A stretch of DNA of 64,000 nt from Propionimicrobium sp. PCR01-08-3. Its GTDB lineage: Bacteria > Actinomycetota > Actinomycetes > Propionibacteriales > Propionibacteriaceae. Under the pieces are notes generated by a model. It had not been told where the DNA came from, did not search any database, and saw nothing but the letters and a program-made list of their open reading frames with translations. This document shows positions 35,740 through 45,900 of this stretch, one piece after another. The stretch lies in assembly GCF_030286045.1 (NCBI RefSeq), contig NZ_CP127390.1, positions 1-64,000 on the forward strand. The letters run 5' to 3'. The position numbers and the translations under genes were made by a program. Numbering within the stretch: the stretch's first letter is position 1; every line of letters begins with the position of its first letter.

Positions 35740-36339
35740 GTGGTCGTCGGACCCTTGCCGCGGTGGCTACGCCGCTTGGAAGTGTACGAGCGTCTACTGT
35801 CGTACGTCGGATCTAGGATCAGCTGCGTGGCGCGCAAGAAAACACGGATCACGTCCGGCTTGATATATGACTATTCGTGCCCGGTCTGTCGTGATGTAGC
35901 GGCGTTGGAGATTGGGCATTTGACTGCTGCCAGCGGGCCCGATCCGGTGACGATGATGATGAGCCCACTCGGCTGGTTCACGGCAATATTGGTTGTGCTG
36001 TTTGGTCACGGGCAACTTTTGATCTGGCTCCCGATAATGGCCGCCCTGCTATTGGTCATCGTGGTGCTGATAACTCTTAAAGAGCTAAAGAAGATGCCTT
36101 GGTACTTGGATAAGGAACGAGCGGAAAACTTGCTCGATGGCCTTTATGAAGCGAAGCCGGGGAGCGCTTGCGAGCGACATTGCCCGACCAACGCGCCCGA
36201 ACCTTCGGCTGAGACCTTGGAGCCGGTCGGCCGCACAGTGGTGCAGTTCGGGCGTTTGAGAGTAAGCAGGATTCCGTATGGGAAAGAACTGAATGTGGCC
36301 CGCAGCCTAGATCTTGGTCGCCGATCCGGAACTTCATAA
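35740..36339 (+). CDS. hypothetical protein with two membrane helices
   Basis: A 199-residue protein with an AGGAGG site upstream of GTG 35740, though only 3 nt away. A hydrophilic N-terminus includes YSCPVCRDVAALEIGHL, a possible zinc pair. Helices at about 75-90 and 95-110 (GWFTAILVVLFGHGQLLIWLP; ALLLVIVVLITLKEL) are followed by a Glu/Lys/Cys-rich tail. GTG 35827 is another possible start. No family recognised. Base composition is lower in GC than the neighbours, which may mean recent acquisition next to the tRNA and toxin-antitoxin module. Confidence 0.45.
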   Translation: MVVGPLPRWLRRLEVYERLLSYVGSRISCVARKKTRITSGLIYDYSCPVCRDVAALEIGHLTAASGPDPVTMMMSPLGWFTAILVVLFGHGQLLIWLPIMAALLLVIVVLITLKELKKMPWYLDKERAENLLDGLYEAKPGSACERHCPTNAPEPSAETLEPVGRTVVQFGRLRVSRIPYGKELNVARSLDLGRRSGTS

Positions 36340-36343
36340 TGAG

Positions 36344-36414
36344 AGCGGGCGACGGGAATCGAACCCGCGTGTCCAGCTTGGGAAGCTGGCGCTCTACCAT
36401 TGAGCTACGCCCGC
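36344..36414 (-). tRNA. tRNA-Gly (anticodon CCC)
   Basis: Minus strand acceptor stem GCGGGCG/CGCCCGC, D-arm TAGCTCAATGGTAGAGC, anticodon arm CCAGC-TTCCCAA-GCTGG giving CCC, and T-arm GCGGGTTCGATTCCCGT. Discriminator T and no encoded CCA. It is 71 nt long. Confidence 0.95.
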
Positions 36415-36477
36415 AGATCGTTGAAGCAACGACGCGATGAGAGTCTAGCGTATCGATACCGGTGCTGCTGACCGGGC

Positions 36478-37152
36478 TCAGTCGTCCCAGTGCTTGGTGA
36501 TGCCGGCGACCACCTTTTGGAATGCCTCGTTGGATACGTATCCGGCCGGACGCCTGACCTTGGTCGGATCGATCCGGATGACCCGGTCAGTACGCACCTC
36601 GCTGATCCGCTGTTTCTTGTCCCACTCGCCGCGGCCGATCTCGACCCAGAACCGCCCGGCGCGGCTTTCTTGGTCCTTGTCGCGGTCGTGATCCTTGCTG
36701 GTGGCAGGAGTGCCCAGCAACCAACCGGCGTCCGTGCCGATCAGCAAGACCGGACGATCCTTGCCCTGGCTGGCGTCCTCTTCGTAGGCCACCCAGGTCC
36801 ACACCATCTGCCCGGATTCGTATCCGCCCGGGCCCTTGGCCTGGTAACGCATCTCGGGCAATCCGTCGAAATCTGTCAGCGGTTGACCGGTCGCCACCGG
36901 AGCCCGTCCAACCCCGGAGCCAGGCCTCGACATGCTGCGCTGCCTTGCAGAGCCGCCCGGTTTGGACGCCGGATTCGGGCCGGTCGATTCACGGGATTCG
37001 TATCCGACACCGGGCTGCCCGGCCACGCCGGACCTGGTGCGAGTGCGGGTCGTCGTCCGCGATTCTGTGCCGCTGCCGGGCTTACTGGACGAAGAGTCGC
37101 GCAGCACTTTGCCCGCGAGCCGGGCCAGCGGACGAAGGTCCTTCCACTGCAT
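36478..37152 (-). CDS. PemK/MazF-like family protein
   Basis: A 224-residue protein. The N-terminal ~95 residues are low complexity (Ser/Gly/Arg/Thr). The C-terminal ~125 residues have the PemK/MazF-type core: YESGQMVWTWVAYEEDAS, then GKDRPVLLIGTDAGWLLGTPATSKDHDRD, and ending VGITKHWDD-like. Actinobacteria commonly carry such long PemK-like proteins without an antitoxin, and none is seen here. Start ATG 37152 overlaps the preceding gene's stop by 1 nt (TGATG). Toxin activity is not demonstrated by position, so the name is by fold only. Confidence 0.75.
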   Translation of the reverse strand: MQWKDLRPLARLAGKVLRDSSSSKPGSGTESRTTTRTRTRSGVAGQPGVGYESRESTGPNPASKPGGSARQRSMSRPGSGVGRAPVATGQPLTDFDGLPEMRYQAKGPGGYESGQMVWTWVAYEEDASQGKDRPVLLIGTDAGWLLGTPATSKDHDRDKDQESRAGRFWVEIGRGEWDKKQRISEVRTDRVIRIDPTKVRRPAGYVSNEAFQKVVAGITKHWDD

Positions 37153-38003
37153 CAGCGGAACCTCGGGGCGGGACCATAGGCGACATTCTTCTTGGGCACG
37201 ACGGCCGGACGTGGTGGATTGGCGAACAGCTCGGATGCCTCGAAAAAGGGCTTGACCGAGGGCAACCAGATCAAGACCGTCCCGATGGCGGCGAAAACCA
37301 GGGCGAGCCAGGTCCACGGAATCACGAAGAAGGCCAGCAGACCGGTCACGCACGAAACGATGCCCGCGACCCTGCTCCACGCGGCGCCATGCCAGGCGTT
37401 GTACCCTGCAACAGCGGGCGCAGCGGTCATGACCACGCCGATGATCGCCATCACGCAGACCAGCACGACCGAGCTCCCCGAGCCCGGACGCGGGTTGAAC
37501 AGCTCGATCAGCTTCGAACTGGTGGCGAAGTTCTCGATGTTGATGGCCGCCCACCAGTACCACCAATAGGTCGCCACGGCGACCAGCGCCGACGCGGCGA
37601 ACGCAGCAGTCGCGCCGACAACGAGACCAGGACGCTTCGGTTCGCCGGTGCGGTCGCTGACCGGGTATCCGGCGACCTCGGCGGCCACCGGGGGCAGCGA
37701 AACTATCGGCTGCGCAGGGGCATCGCCGAGACCGTCGACTGCGTGCGGATCGTCCGGGGCGGCGGAAGCGGGTCGATCGTCGGGTCGCGGGTTCACTGAA
37801 TACGCCGGGCTAGACGGCTGTTGGGATAGTGGCTGAGAATCTGGCAGTTGCCGGGGTCGTGAGCCGTCAGGCGCCGGTGAGCCGGGAGCCCCCTGGGATT
37901 CGGCGCGGCTCGCGCGCTGCGGATCGCGGGTGGCGTCATCGTCGAAACCGGAATCGGTCGGGTCGCCGCGACTTGGACGATAATCGCCGTATTGATCGGT
38001 CAT
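37152..38003 (-). CDS. DUF4190-like membrane protein with Pro/Ser-rich N-terminus
   Basis: A 283-residue protein. The first ~130 residues are disordered (Pro, Ser, Asp, Arg). Four hydrophobic segments follow: VVGATAAFAASALVAVATYWWYWW, VLVCVMAIIGVVMTAAPAVAG, GIVSCVTGLLAFFVIPWTWLAL and AIGTVLIWLP. The layout resembles DUF4190-type small membrane proteins. Start ATG 38003 has GGAG about 8 nt upstream. It is coupled to the PemK-like gene by a TGATG junction. Confidence 0.7.
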   Translation of the reverse strand: MTDQYGDYRPSRGDPTDSGFDDDATRDPQRASRAESQGAPGSPAPDGSRPRQLPDSQPLSQQPSSPAYSVNPRPDDRPASAAPDDPHAVDGLGDAPAQPIVSLPPVAAEVAGYPVSDRTGEPKRPGLVVGATAAFAASALVAVATYWWYWWAAINIENFATSSKLIELFNPRPGSGSSVVLVCVMAIIGVVMTAAPAVAGYNAWHGAAWSRVAGIVSCVTGLLAFFVIPWTWLALVFAAIGTVLIWLPSVKPFFEASELFANPPRPAVVPKKNVAYGPAPRFR

Positions 38004-38286
38004 CGACTGTTCTCCTGCCCGCGTCCGCTCTGCACAACCAGCCCCCAGACTAGCCGCTACCGGCTTCCACCTCGTCGGCAAGCTGCGCCGAGACGCATTA
38101 GTGGTGCGATGTGCCGCCAATGTCAGGGCGCATCTGTTGCTCTGACCGTCATCGGGAGTGGTTTTGGTCGCATGGGGCGATAGTCACTCACAATGACGGG
38201 TATCAGGCCGACACGGTCTGCAGACGGGGACTGGATGGAGCGGACGCCCCACTATGCGTTCTCGGTTGAACGATAAACTGCTCTAT

Positions 38287-38940
38287 ATGCGTTCTGTTCC
38301 ACGATGGCCCGTCGTCCTCTTTGATTTTGATGGCACCCTGTTCAACACGATCGACGGAATCGTGGCCAGCTTCATCTACGCCTGGCAGACCGTCGCCCAC
38401 CGCGAGGTGTTGCGTGCCGAGATCTTGCCGTGGATCGGACGCACACTGGGCGACGTCTTCGCCGAAGAGGACGCAGTCAACGCAGCCCGACTCGAGCACG
38501 TCTACCTGGAACACAACCGGGCCACCATCGCCGCGGCATCGAAGGGCTATGACGGAATCTCCGAGCTGCTGCAAGACATGACCAACGCAGGAATCCGCAC
38601 CGGGGTGGTGACCTCGAAGCGCCGCGAGATGGTGCTTGCCGGCATGCAGTTGGCGGCCATCCCGGCCGAGACCGGTCTGGTGTGTGCTGCGGACGACACG
38701 GACCGCCACAAACCCGACCCCACTCCGCTGCTCACCGGCCTCGCAGCATTGGACGACGCGCCATCGACCGGTAGCCTCTACGTGGGCGACGCCATCTTTG
38801 ATCTGCAGGCCGCAGCGGCTGCCGGCATGGACGGCATCGGCGTCACCTGGGGAGCCGGGAACCGTGAAGAGCTGTGCGCCCAGCCGCATGTGGCCGTTGT
38901 CGACACGGTCTCGCAGCTGCGTGAGTTGTTGCTCGGCTGA
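38287..38940 (+). CDS. HAD-superfamily hydrolase, phosphoglycolate phosphatase-like
   Basis: Cytoplasmic phosphatase of 217 residues. Motif I is VLFDFDGTLFNT, motif II GVVTSKRREMV, motif III lysine HKPDPTP and motif IV LYVGDAIFDLQAAAAAGM. A C1-type cap lies between motifs I and II. It resembles Gph/PpaX proteins (phosphoglycolate or pyrophosphate phosphatase), and substrate cannot be assigned. Start ATG 38287 is chosen over 38254 because the family begins close to the first motif. Confidence 0.92.
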   Translation: MRSVPRWPVVLFDFDGTLFNTIDGIVASFIYAWQTVAHREVLRAEILPWIGRTLGDVFAEEDAVNAARLEHVYLEHNRATIAAASKGYDGISELLQDMTNAGIRTGVVTSKRREMVLAGMQLAAIPAETGLVCAADDTDRHKPDPTPLLTGLAALDDAPSTGSLYVGDAIFDLQAAAAAGMDGIGVTWGAGNREELCAQPHVAVVDTVSQLRELLLG

Positions 38941-39126
38941 GCCCCTGGTCTCGCGAGATCGGCAGCCGGTGCTGCCTCATCTCGGGCTGTCCACAGGATC
39001 GCGCGCCCAGAATTTGATCCCGCGCCAGGTATTTCGGGCGCGCCTTCACATGTCGGGCGCGGCAGAGAAACAGCGGGTGGCTGGGCAATCTGCCCGTCCA
39101 CCCGCTGTCTTGCTAGTCGGTCAGAC

Positions 39127-40806
39127 TTACTTGACGGCGCCCTTCGCCTCGGCAGCGGCGGCAACCGCGCGGTCGGCGGCGTCCGATGCCTGGGCGGCAG
39201 CCTTCTTGGCTTCCTCGGCGGCGGCCTCGGCACGATCGGCGGCCTCTTGCGGGGCGCTCTGCGCGCGAGCAGCACCGGCGCCACCGGCAACGTGCTCGAA
39301 CTTCATGGTCCCGTTCTCCAAGAAGTTCTGGTGCCAGCTGAGCGCCTTGGTCAGCACATGCGGAGTGTGAATGCCGTTGCTGACCTGCAGGGCCTCGTTG
39401 TAGTAGTCCCACAACTGCTCGCGGTAATCCGGATGCGCGCAGTTCTCGATGACGGCCTTGACCCGCTGGCGCGGCGCCAGGCCACGAAGATCGGCCAGAC
39501 CATGTTCGGTGATGATCACCATCGTGTCGTGCTCGGTGTGATCGGTGTGGCTCACCATCGGGACGATCGCCGAGATCTTGCCGCCCTTGGCCGTCGACGG
39601 GCTGACGAAGATCGAGTAGCCGGCGTTGCGTGCGTAGTCACCCGAACCGCCGATGCCGTTCATCATCTTGGTGCCCATGATGTGGGTCGAGTTCACATTG
39701 CCGTAGATGTCGGCCTCGATCATGCCGTTGCAGGCGATCACGAACTGGCGGCGAATCACCTCAGGGTGGTTCGAGACATCTTGCGGACGCAGCACGATCT
39801 TGCCGTGGTAATCCTTGGCGTTCGTGTTCATGTGATGCGCCATCTCCGGCGACAGCGAGAACGCGGTAGCCGACGCCACATCGACCTTGCCCGAATCGAT
39901 CAGGTCGATCATGCCGTCCTGAATGACCTCGGTGTAGCTGGTCATGTGCTCGAACGGAGCCTCTTTCAGGCCCGCGAGCACCGCGTTCGCGATATTGCCG
40001 ACACCCGACTGCAGCGGCCACAGGTTCTCGGGCATGCGTCCGAGCTTGACCTCGTGCTCCAAGAACTCCAACAGGTGGCCGGCGATCGCCAGCGAGTCGT
40101 CGTCCAGCGGCTTGAACGGGGTGTTGCGGTCGGGATCGTTGGTCTCGATGACCGCGACGATCTTGCTCGGGTCGACCTTGAAGGTCTTCTGGCCGACGAT
40201 GTCGCCGGGATGGTTGATCGGAATCGGCTCGCGGCGCGGCTTGATCTCCATGCCGTAGTAGATGTCGTGCAGGCCGTAGAGATCCTCGGTCTGCCAGGAG
40301 TTGACCTCGATGATGATCTTCTCGGCCTCGTCCAGATAGGTACGGTTCGCACCGACCGACGATGACGGCACGAGCTCACCGTCGGGAGTGACCGAGGTGG
40401 CCTCGACAACGGCGAAGTCGAGCTTGCCGTAGAAGCCCATGCTCACCAGCTTGGAGGTGTGCGACAGGTGAACGTCGGTGTAGGCGGTGATGCCGGTGTT
40501 CATGCTCTTGCGCATGGAAGGATCGGACTGGTAAGGGGCGCGGAACGCGACGCCACCGGTGTCCGCGAGCACGCCGTCGAGCTCGGGAGCAGTGGATGCG
40601 CCGGTGAACATGCGGATGGTGAAGTCCTCGCCACGGTTGCGGGCCTCGGTGATCCGGGCCGCCAGTGCCTTGGGAAACTCCTTGGGATATCCCGCGCCGG
40701 TGAAACCAGAGAAACCGATGGACGCACCGGGCTGGACGAGCGCCGCGGCGTCCTCGGCGCTCATGACCTTGTTTGCAAATGCCGGGTGCTGAATGCGGCC
40801 TGACAT
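39127..40806 (-). CDS. succinyl-CoA:acetate CoA-transferase/acetyl-CoA hydrolase family
   Basis: A 559-residue cytoplasmic CoA-transferase of the AarC/Cat1 class, which exchanges CoA between succinyl-CoA and acetate or propionate. Visible: VMSAEDAAALVQPGASIGFSGFTGAG (in parts), GVGNIANAVLAGL, the YTEVIQDGMIDL segment expected to hold the catalytic glutamate, and ITEHGLADLRGLAPRQR. The body ends near residue 505. A ~50-residue Ala/Lys/Glu-rich helical tail follows (EAADRAEAAAEEAKKAAAQ) and is not in the core family. In propionic acid bacteria this enzyme links propionate formation to succinate. Alone, with its own promoter gap. Confidence 0.93.
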   Translation of the reverse strand: MSGRIQHPAFANKVMSAEDAAALVQPGASIGFSGFTGAGYPKEFPKALAARITEARNRGEDFTIRMFTGASTAPELDGVLADTGGVAFRAPYQSDPSMRKSMNTGITAYTDVHLSHTSKLVSMGFYGKLDFAVVEATSVTPDGELVPSSSVGANRTYLDEAEKIIIEVNSWQTEDLYGLHDIYYGMEIKPRREPIPINHPGDIVGQKTFKVDPSKIVAVIETNDPDRNTPFKPLDDDSLAIAGHLLEFLEHEVKLGRMPENLWPLQSGVGNIANAVLAGLKEAPFEHMTSYTEVIQDGMIDLIDSGKVDVASATAFSLSPEMAHHMNTNAKDYHGKIVLRPQDVSNHPEVIRRQFVIACNGMIEADIYGNVNSTHIMGTKMMNGIGGSGDYARNAGYSIFVSPSTAKGGKISAIVPMVSHTDHTEHDTMVIITEHGLADLRGLAPRQRVKAVIENCAHPDYREQLWDYYNEALQVSNGIHTPHVLTKALSWHQNFLENGTMKFEHVAGGAGAARAQSAPQEAADRAEAAAEEAKKAAAQASDAADRAVAAAAEAKGAVK

Positions 40807-40887
40807 GATTCCTCCTCAATGAAGTGTGACGTCAAAAGCGTAGCGGCAGGTCGCTTTGGTCAGACCGCCGGGGTAGGTGTTGTTCGC

Positions 40888-42105
40888 TCAGTCTTCTGGC
40901 AGCTTAGTGGTCGGACGAATCACCAATCCGGTGCGCAGCTTCGGAGAGAAGAAGGTCGACTTCGGCGGCATCAAGAGGCCCTCGCGCGCGGTGCGTTCGA
41001 TCTCTTCCAGTGAGGTCGGACGAATCAGTACCGCGCCGGCGTGCTTGCCGAGCGGCCCGACACCTGCCGAATCCAGTTCGGCGAGCACTTCATCCAGGCC
41101 GTGCTGGTAGCTCACCTGGGCGTCGCTGCCCGACAGGGCGTGCTCGAGCCAGGCGCCGTCGAGTGCCCGCACGCCGTCGAAAGCGCCCGGACGAGGAATC
41201 AGCCAGCTCGGCTCGCCCTTCGGATCCAGCAGCACCAGCCGGTCGCTGCGGACCATCTCCGCGAGCGTTGCGGGACCAAGTGGTTCGGTCATCTTTTCAA
41301 TGGTGAAACTGCCGGATAGGTCCTTCGCGAGCTGGTCGAAGGAGATCCCGTCGTAGATACGGTGAATGGCCTCGATGGAGAGTTGGTCGTCCACCAACTC
41401 ATTGACGAAGGTCAAGGTGAGCTCGGCGGCGCTGTCTTCGCGTCCGGTGGCCTTGCGTACCCTGTCGCGGTAGCTGCGGGAGACGCCGTAGCGGTGGTGC
41501 CCGTCGGCGATCAACACGTCGTCGGAGCCGATGATCTTGGCGATCTGCGCAATGCGGTCCGGGTCGGTGACGCGTTCGACCCGGTGGGTGACGCCTTCTG
41601 TGGTCAACTCGCCGATCGGCTCACCCGGTTCGGCCAAGGCCGCGGTGAGGCCCTTGGCCAGCGACAGTCCCCACACCGGCGACAGATTCGCTGCGGTGGC
41701 GATGGTCAGGTCGAGCCGGTCGGTGCTGGCCTTCTTGGTCGTGCGTTCGTGCGGCAGTACGCCGCCGGCGCCCTCGTCAACGACTTCGAGCCCGCCGAGC
41801 ACACCCGAGATGGTGCGGGGTGTGCCGGACGCATCAGTAAGGTCCATCCGGTAGATGGTGAACGAAGGCACCTGTTCGTGGAGGAGGACCCCCTTGTCAA
41901 GCCACTCATGCAGCAGATAGGCGGCGATCTCGTAGCGGTCGTCGCCGCCGCGGGGCACATCGATCCAGGTGATGTTGTGGGGACTGCGGTTTCCCAGCTC
42001 TGTGACGTCGTCGTCGGAGAGCACGTCGTAAGGCGGCGCAATCACCTCGTCCCAATTGGCGTCCGAGGCGTAGCGAATGGCGTTGAACGGTTCGAAGCGT
42101 GGCAC
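40888..42105 (-). CDS. DUF1015 family protein
   Basis: A 405-residue conserved cytoplasmic protein. Family segments are IAPPYDVLSDDDVTELGNRSPHN, YRMDLTDASG and IADGHHRYGVSRSYRD, the last with the invariant DGHHRY. Biochemical role is unknown; homologues occur near serine biosynthesis genes. It is the last gene of a five-gene minus-strand operon and lies 10 bp after the YwiC-like gene. Confidence 0.93.
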   Translation of the reverse strand: MPRFEPFNAIRYASDANWDEVIAPPYDVLSDDDVTELGNRSPHNITWIDVPRGGDDRYEIAAYLLHEWLDKGVLLHEQVPSFTIYRMDLTDASGTPRTISGVLGGLEVVDEGAGGVLPHERTTKKASTDRLDLTIATAANLSPVWGLSLAKGLTAALAEPGEPIGELTTEGVTHRVERVTDPDRIAQIAKIIGSDDVLIADGHHRYGVSRSYRDRVRKATGREDSAAELTLTFVNELVDDQLSIEAIHRIYDGISFDQLAKDLSGSFTIEKMTEPLGPATLAEMVRSDRLVLLDPKGEPSWLIPRPGAFDGVRALDGAWLEHALSGSDAQVSYQHGLDEVLAELDSAGVGPLGKHAGAVLIRPTSLEEIERTAREGLLMPPKSTFFSPKLRTGLVIRPTTKLPED

Positions 42106-42115
42106 GTCCCCTACG

Positions 42116-42925
42116 CTAGACGATGGCGATGACCAACGCGAGGACGCTCATCCCCATCTCGAGGAGTCCGATCTGAAGCGGCCTGGGACGTTTCATCCGG
42201 TTCGGCGACGACAACCACCAGGTGCGGGCAAGGCAGAGCGCGAAGAAGGCCGGCCACCCGACGCTCAGCAGGTGCGTGATGGACGCGGCGACCGCCAGCA
42301 CCAGAAAGACCAGATGCCAAAGCGTCGAATTCCGTCTGGCCACCGGATCTCCCCACTTCCTGATCAGCGACTTCACATGCCACACGGTGCCCCCGTAGTA
42401 GCCGAACAGGGCGATGAAGCTCGCGAGATCGGCACCTGTGGCGAGCCGGTCCCCGACGATCAACGCAGGTGCAGGGAACCGCACGACCAGGCCGACCCCC
42501 ACGGCCATGGCCGTGGTGATCAGCCCGCTCGCCGCCGAACGATCCTGCTTCCGGGACGACAGCCAGATCGCCGATCCGGCGAGCACGACAGCCGCCGGAA
42601 GCCAGCCGAGCAGCGGCATGCCGCCGAGCGCCAACACAGCGATCGCCGCCAGCCCGGTGAGCACGCCATAGACCATCATGGGCGGACGAAACACTGCTCT
42701 GCGTCCGGGCCTGGCATGCAGCCACAGCCCCAACGCATTGAAGGCGAAGTATCCAGCGAACTCGGCAATGGCCAGCGGAATCAGCCAGGCCGCCGGGCCC
42801 ACGGACGATCGGCCGGCCAGTACCGCTCCGACAACCAGCGGCACGGTCAACATTGCCCACGCACCGTGCTGGTTGGGCAGCCAACCCCGCGCCGCCAGAG
42901 ACTTCTTCTTGTGTTGCCCAGTCAT
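42116..42925 (-). CDS. YwiC-like integral membrane protein
   Basis: A 269-residue protein with about eight hydrophobic helices. The N-terminus WLPNQHGAWAMLTVPLVVGAVLAG carries the NQHGAWAM motif typical of YwiC-like proteins. Function is unknown, often found beside cytochrome or envelope genes. It lies 44 bp after lysX. Confidence 0.9.
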   Translation of the reverse strand: MTGQHKKKSLAARGWLPNQHGAWAMLTVPLVVGAVLAGRSSVGPAAWLIPLAIAEFAGYFAFNALGLWLHARPGRRAVFRPPMMVYGVLTGLAAIAVLALGGMPLLGWLPAAVVLAGSAIWLSSRKQDRSAASGLITTAMAVGVGLVVRFPAPALIVGDRLATGADLASFIALFGYYGGTVWHVKSLIRKWGDPVARRNSTLWHLVFLVLAVAASITHLLSVGWPAFFALCLARTWWLSSPNRMKRPRPLQIGLLEMGMSVLALVIAIV

Positions 42926-42969
42926 CGCCTCTACTTTAGGGCTGCCTAAACGGTGTGAAATGGCCGGCC

Positions 42970-45900
42970 CTATTTACCGATCGGTTTCACGAACGGGAAA
43001 GTCAGCACCTGGCGGATGTTCGTGCCGGTGATCGCCATGATCAGCCTGTCCAGCCCGATGCCGAGTCCACCGGTGGGCGGCATGCCCAGTTCGAGGGCGT
43101 TGAGGAAATCGTTGTCGACCTCCATCGCCTCCGGGTCGCCCTGAGCGGCCCGCCAGGACTGCTCGACGAGCCGCTTGCGCTGAATCATCGGATCAGCCAG
43201 CTCCGAATAGGCGGTGCCCAGCTCGGTGCCGTTCGACACCAGATCCCAGCGTTCGACCAGGCCGGGCTTCGTCCGGTGCGGCGCGGTCAGCGGCGAGCTC
43301 TCCTCTGGGAAGTCGCAGTAGAACGTGGGCAGCACGGTCGACGACTCGACCAGCTCGCCGTAGAGTTCCTCCAGCACCGCGCCCGGCCCCATGCCCTCCT
43401 TGAGCTCGATACCGAGGTCACGGGCGATCTCGATCAGTTCGTCGGTATCGGTGTGAATACTCACCTCGCGTCCGAGCTTCTCGGAGACCGCGGAGGTGAC
43501 GTCGACCACCGGCCAGTCACCGCCGATGTCGGTCAGCACGAGGCGACCGGACGCATCGGGCAGCGGCAGAACCGGGCGGCCATGAATCGCGGTCGCGGCG
43601 TTCTGGATGACTCGCTGGGTCAGCAGCCGCATGTCGTTGTAGTCGGCCAGCGGCAGATAGGCCTCGACCACGGTGAACTCCGGATTGTGGGTGTTGTCGG
43701 CGCCCTCGTTGCGGAAGTTGCGTCCGAGCTCGAAGATCGGGTCCAGGCTGGGCACGAGCAGCCGCTTCAGTTGCAATTCCGGAGCGATCCGCAGCACCAG
43801 ATCGGTGTCGTAGGCGTTGATGTGGGTGCGGAACGGCCGGGCGGTCGCGCCCCCATTGGTGGTGCCGAGAATCGGTGTCTCCACCTCGAGAAAGCCTTCG
43901 TCCAGGAAGGTCTGCCGTACTGCCGCGATGGCCTGGCTGCGCGCCCGCAAGATGTCGAGCTCACCAGGGTTGATCAGCAGATCCAACGAGCGGTTGCGGG
44001 TTCTGGTCTGCGGATCGTTCAATCCTTGCCAGGGCACCGGACGCACGGCCTTGGCGAGCATCGTCCAGTTGCTGACGAGCAGTGATGGCGTCCCGTTGCG
44101 GGATCGGCCGGGCTCGCCCGTGACTTCGAGCAGGTCGCCGGAGTCGGTGAGCCGGGCGAATTGGTGAACCTGATCGCGGCCAAGCGTCGCTGCGTCGAGC
44201 AGTAACTGGATGCTCCCGCTTCGGTCGGTGAGGTCGGCGAAGCAAACCCCGCCGAAGTTGCGGGTGCGGCGCAACCTGCCAACTATCGGACGCCCGGCAT
44301 TCGTTGCCAGTTCAAGGCCCACTCCGAGCTCCGACAACCGGACGGCATCGCGATGGCCCACCGGGTACCCGGGGCGTCCGGCGGCTTTCAGCGCCTCCAG
44401 ATGAATCAGCCGCTGCCGGGCCTGATCGGAACCCCGCGAATGTGGCTCGTCTGCCGGAACAGGTGGCGCGTCGATAACGGCCAACTCGGCGAGCTGATCG
44501 CCGGTGAACTCGAGCCACCCGTGATCGGCGATGCCCGGCCTGAAGGGCAGATGCAGGAAGCCCTCGGCGATCAGGCATGCCAGCCCCACCTGCAGCACAG
44601 TCAGCGGGCTGGCCAAGGCCACATAGCGGGGCGACCAGCTGGGCCCGTACTTCGCGTTCGCACGGTACAGGCTCTGAATCTGCCAGAAGCGGTCGAGCAT
44701 GCCGAGCACCTGCGAGTTCATCTTGCGGTAGACAGGCGCGGCGACGTCCTCGGCCTCGGCGAAAACCTGACGGAAGAAGGCGAAGTTCAGCGAGACCCGC
44801 TCGATGCCATGGTCGCGGCACCAGGCCATCAGCTCGCTGGTCAAGAACTCGTTGGTACCGTTCGGCGCATCGGGGCTGCGCCGCATCAGATCGAGCGACA
44901 GACCACGCCTGCCCCACGGCACGAAGCTTTGCAAGGCCACCATGGTGCCGGCGGCATCGTGCACGGTGGCGACCACGATCTTGCCGTCGGCCGGGTCGCC
45001 CGGGCGGCGCCCCAGTGCCATGGAGAAGCCGCGTTCGTCGCCCTCGCGCCAACGGTCGGCGGCCTGCGCGATGGTGTCCAGTTGCTTCTCGTTCAGCTCA
45101 TCCGATCGGCGGATCTCGGCGGTGAGCCCGTCGCGGCGTGCTCGGTTGACGTCCTTTCTGACCTCGGTCATCGATGTCGAATCGAGACGGAAACGCTGCG
45201 GTGCCAGCACCGACTCGTCGCCGAGCCGCAGCACACCGTATCCCAGCACTTTGTTAAAGCTGCGGGCTCCGGCCTCGCTGCACGCCAGCACCGCGGGAAT
45301 CCAGCCGTAGCGGCGGGCCTCGGCGTCCCAGCCGGTGATCGCCGCCGGCCACGAGTGAGGGTCGCCGAGCGGATCGCCCGACGCCAGGCAGACACCGGCG
45401 ACGACGCGGTAGGCGACGGCGGCCTTGCCGTCGTCCGAGAAGTGCAGCAGCTTGTCGGCTCGGGTGTTGAAGTAGCCGAGCGAATCATTGCCGCCGAAGT
45501 TGGCGAGCAATCGCCGGGCATCAAGAGCGGACGCCGGATGCCAGGCGTCCTGAGACGGACGGGAACGCAGAAAGATCAGCGCGGCGGCGATCAACGCCAG
45601 CGCGATGATGAGCGATACCCCTTGCGAGACCAGATGACTGGTTTGCGAATGCCAATCGCGTGGGGGAGCGATGCCCAGCGCGTGCAGCATCACGAACAAT
45701 GTCTGCTGCCAGGCCGGCCCGTCGTTATCGGGCTGAATGTGGACGAGTAGCGCACTCACCCCGATGGCGACGAGCACACCGCCGGCCAACACACCGATGG
45801 CCGCCGCCCAGGATCCGGGCGGAACCTTCGCCGGAAAGATCTGCCGCACCCTGATGAGCGTCCAGACCGCCAGCCCGGCGAAGACGGCCGAGACGATGGA

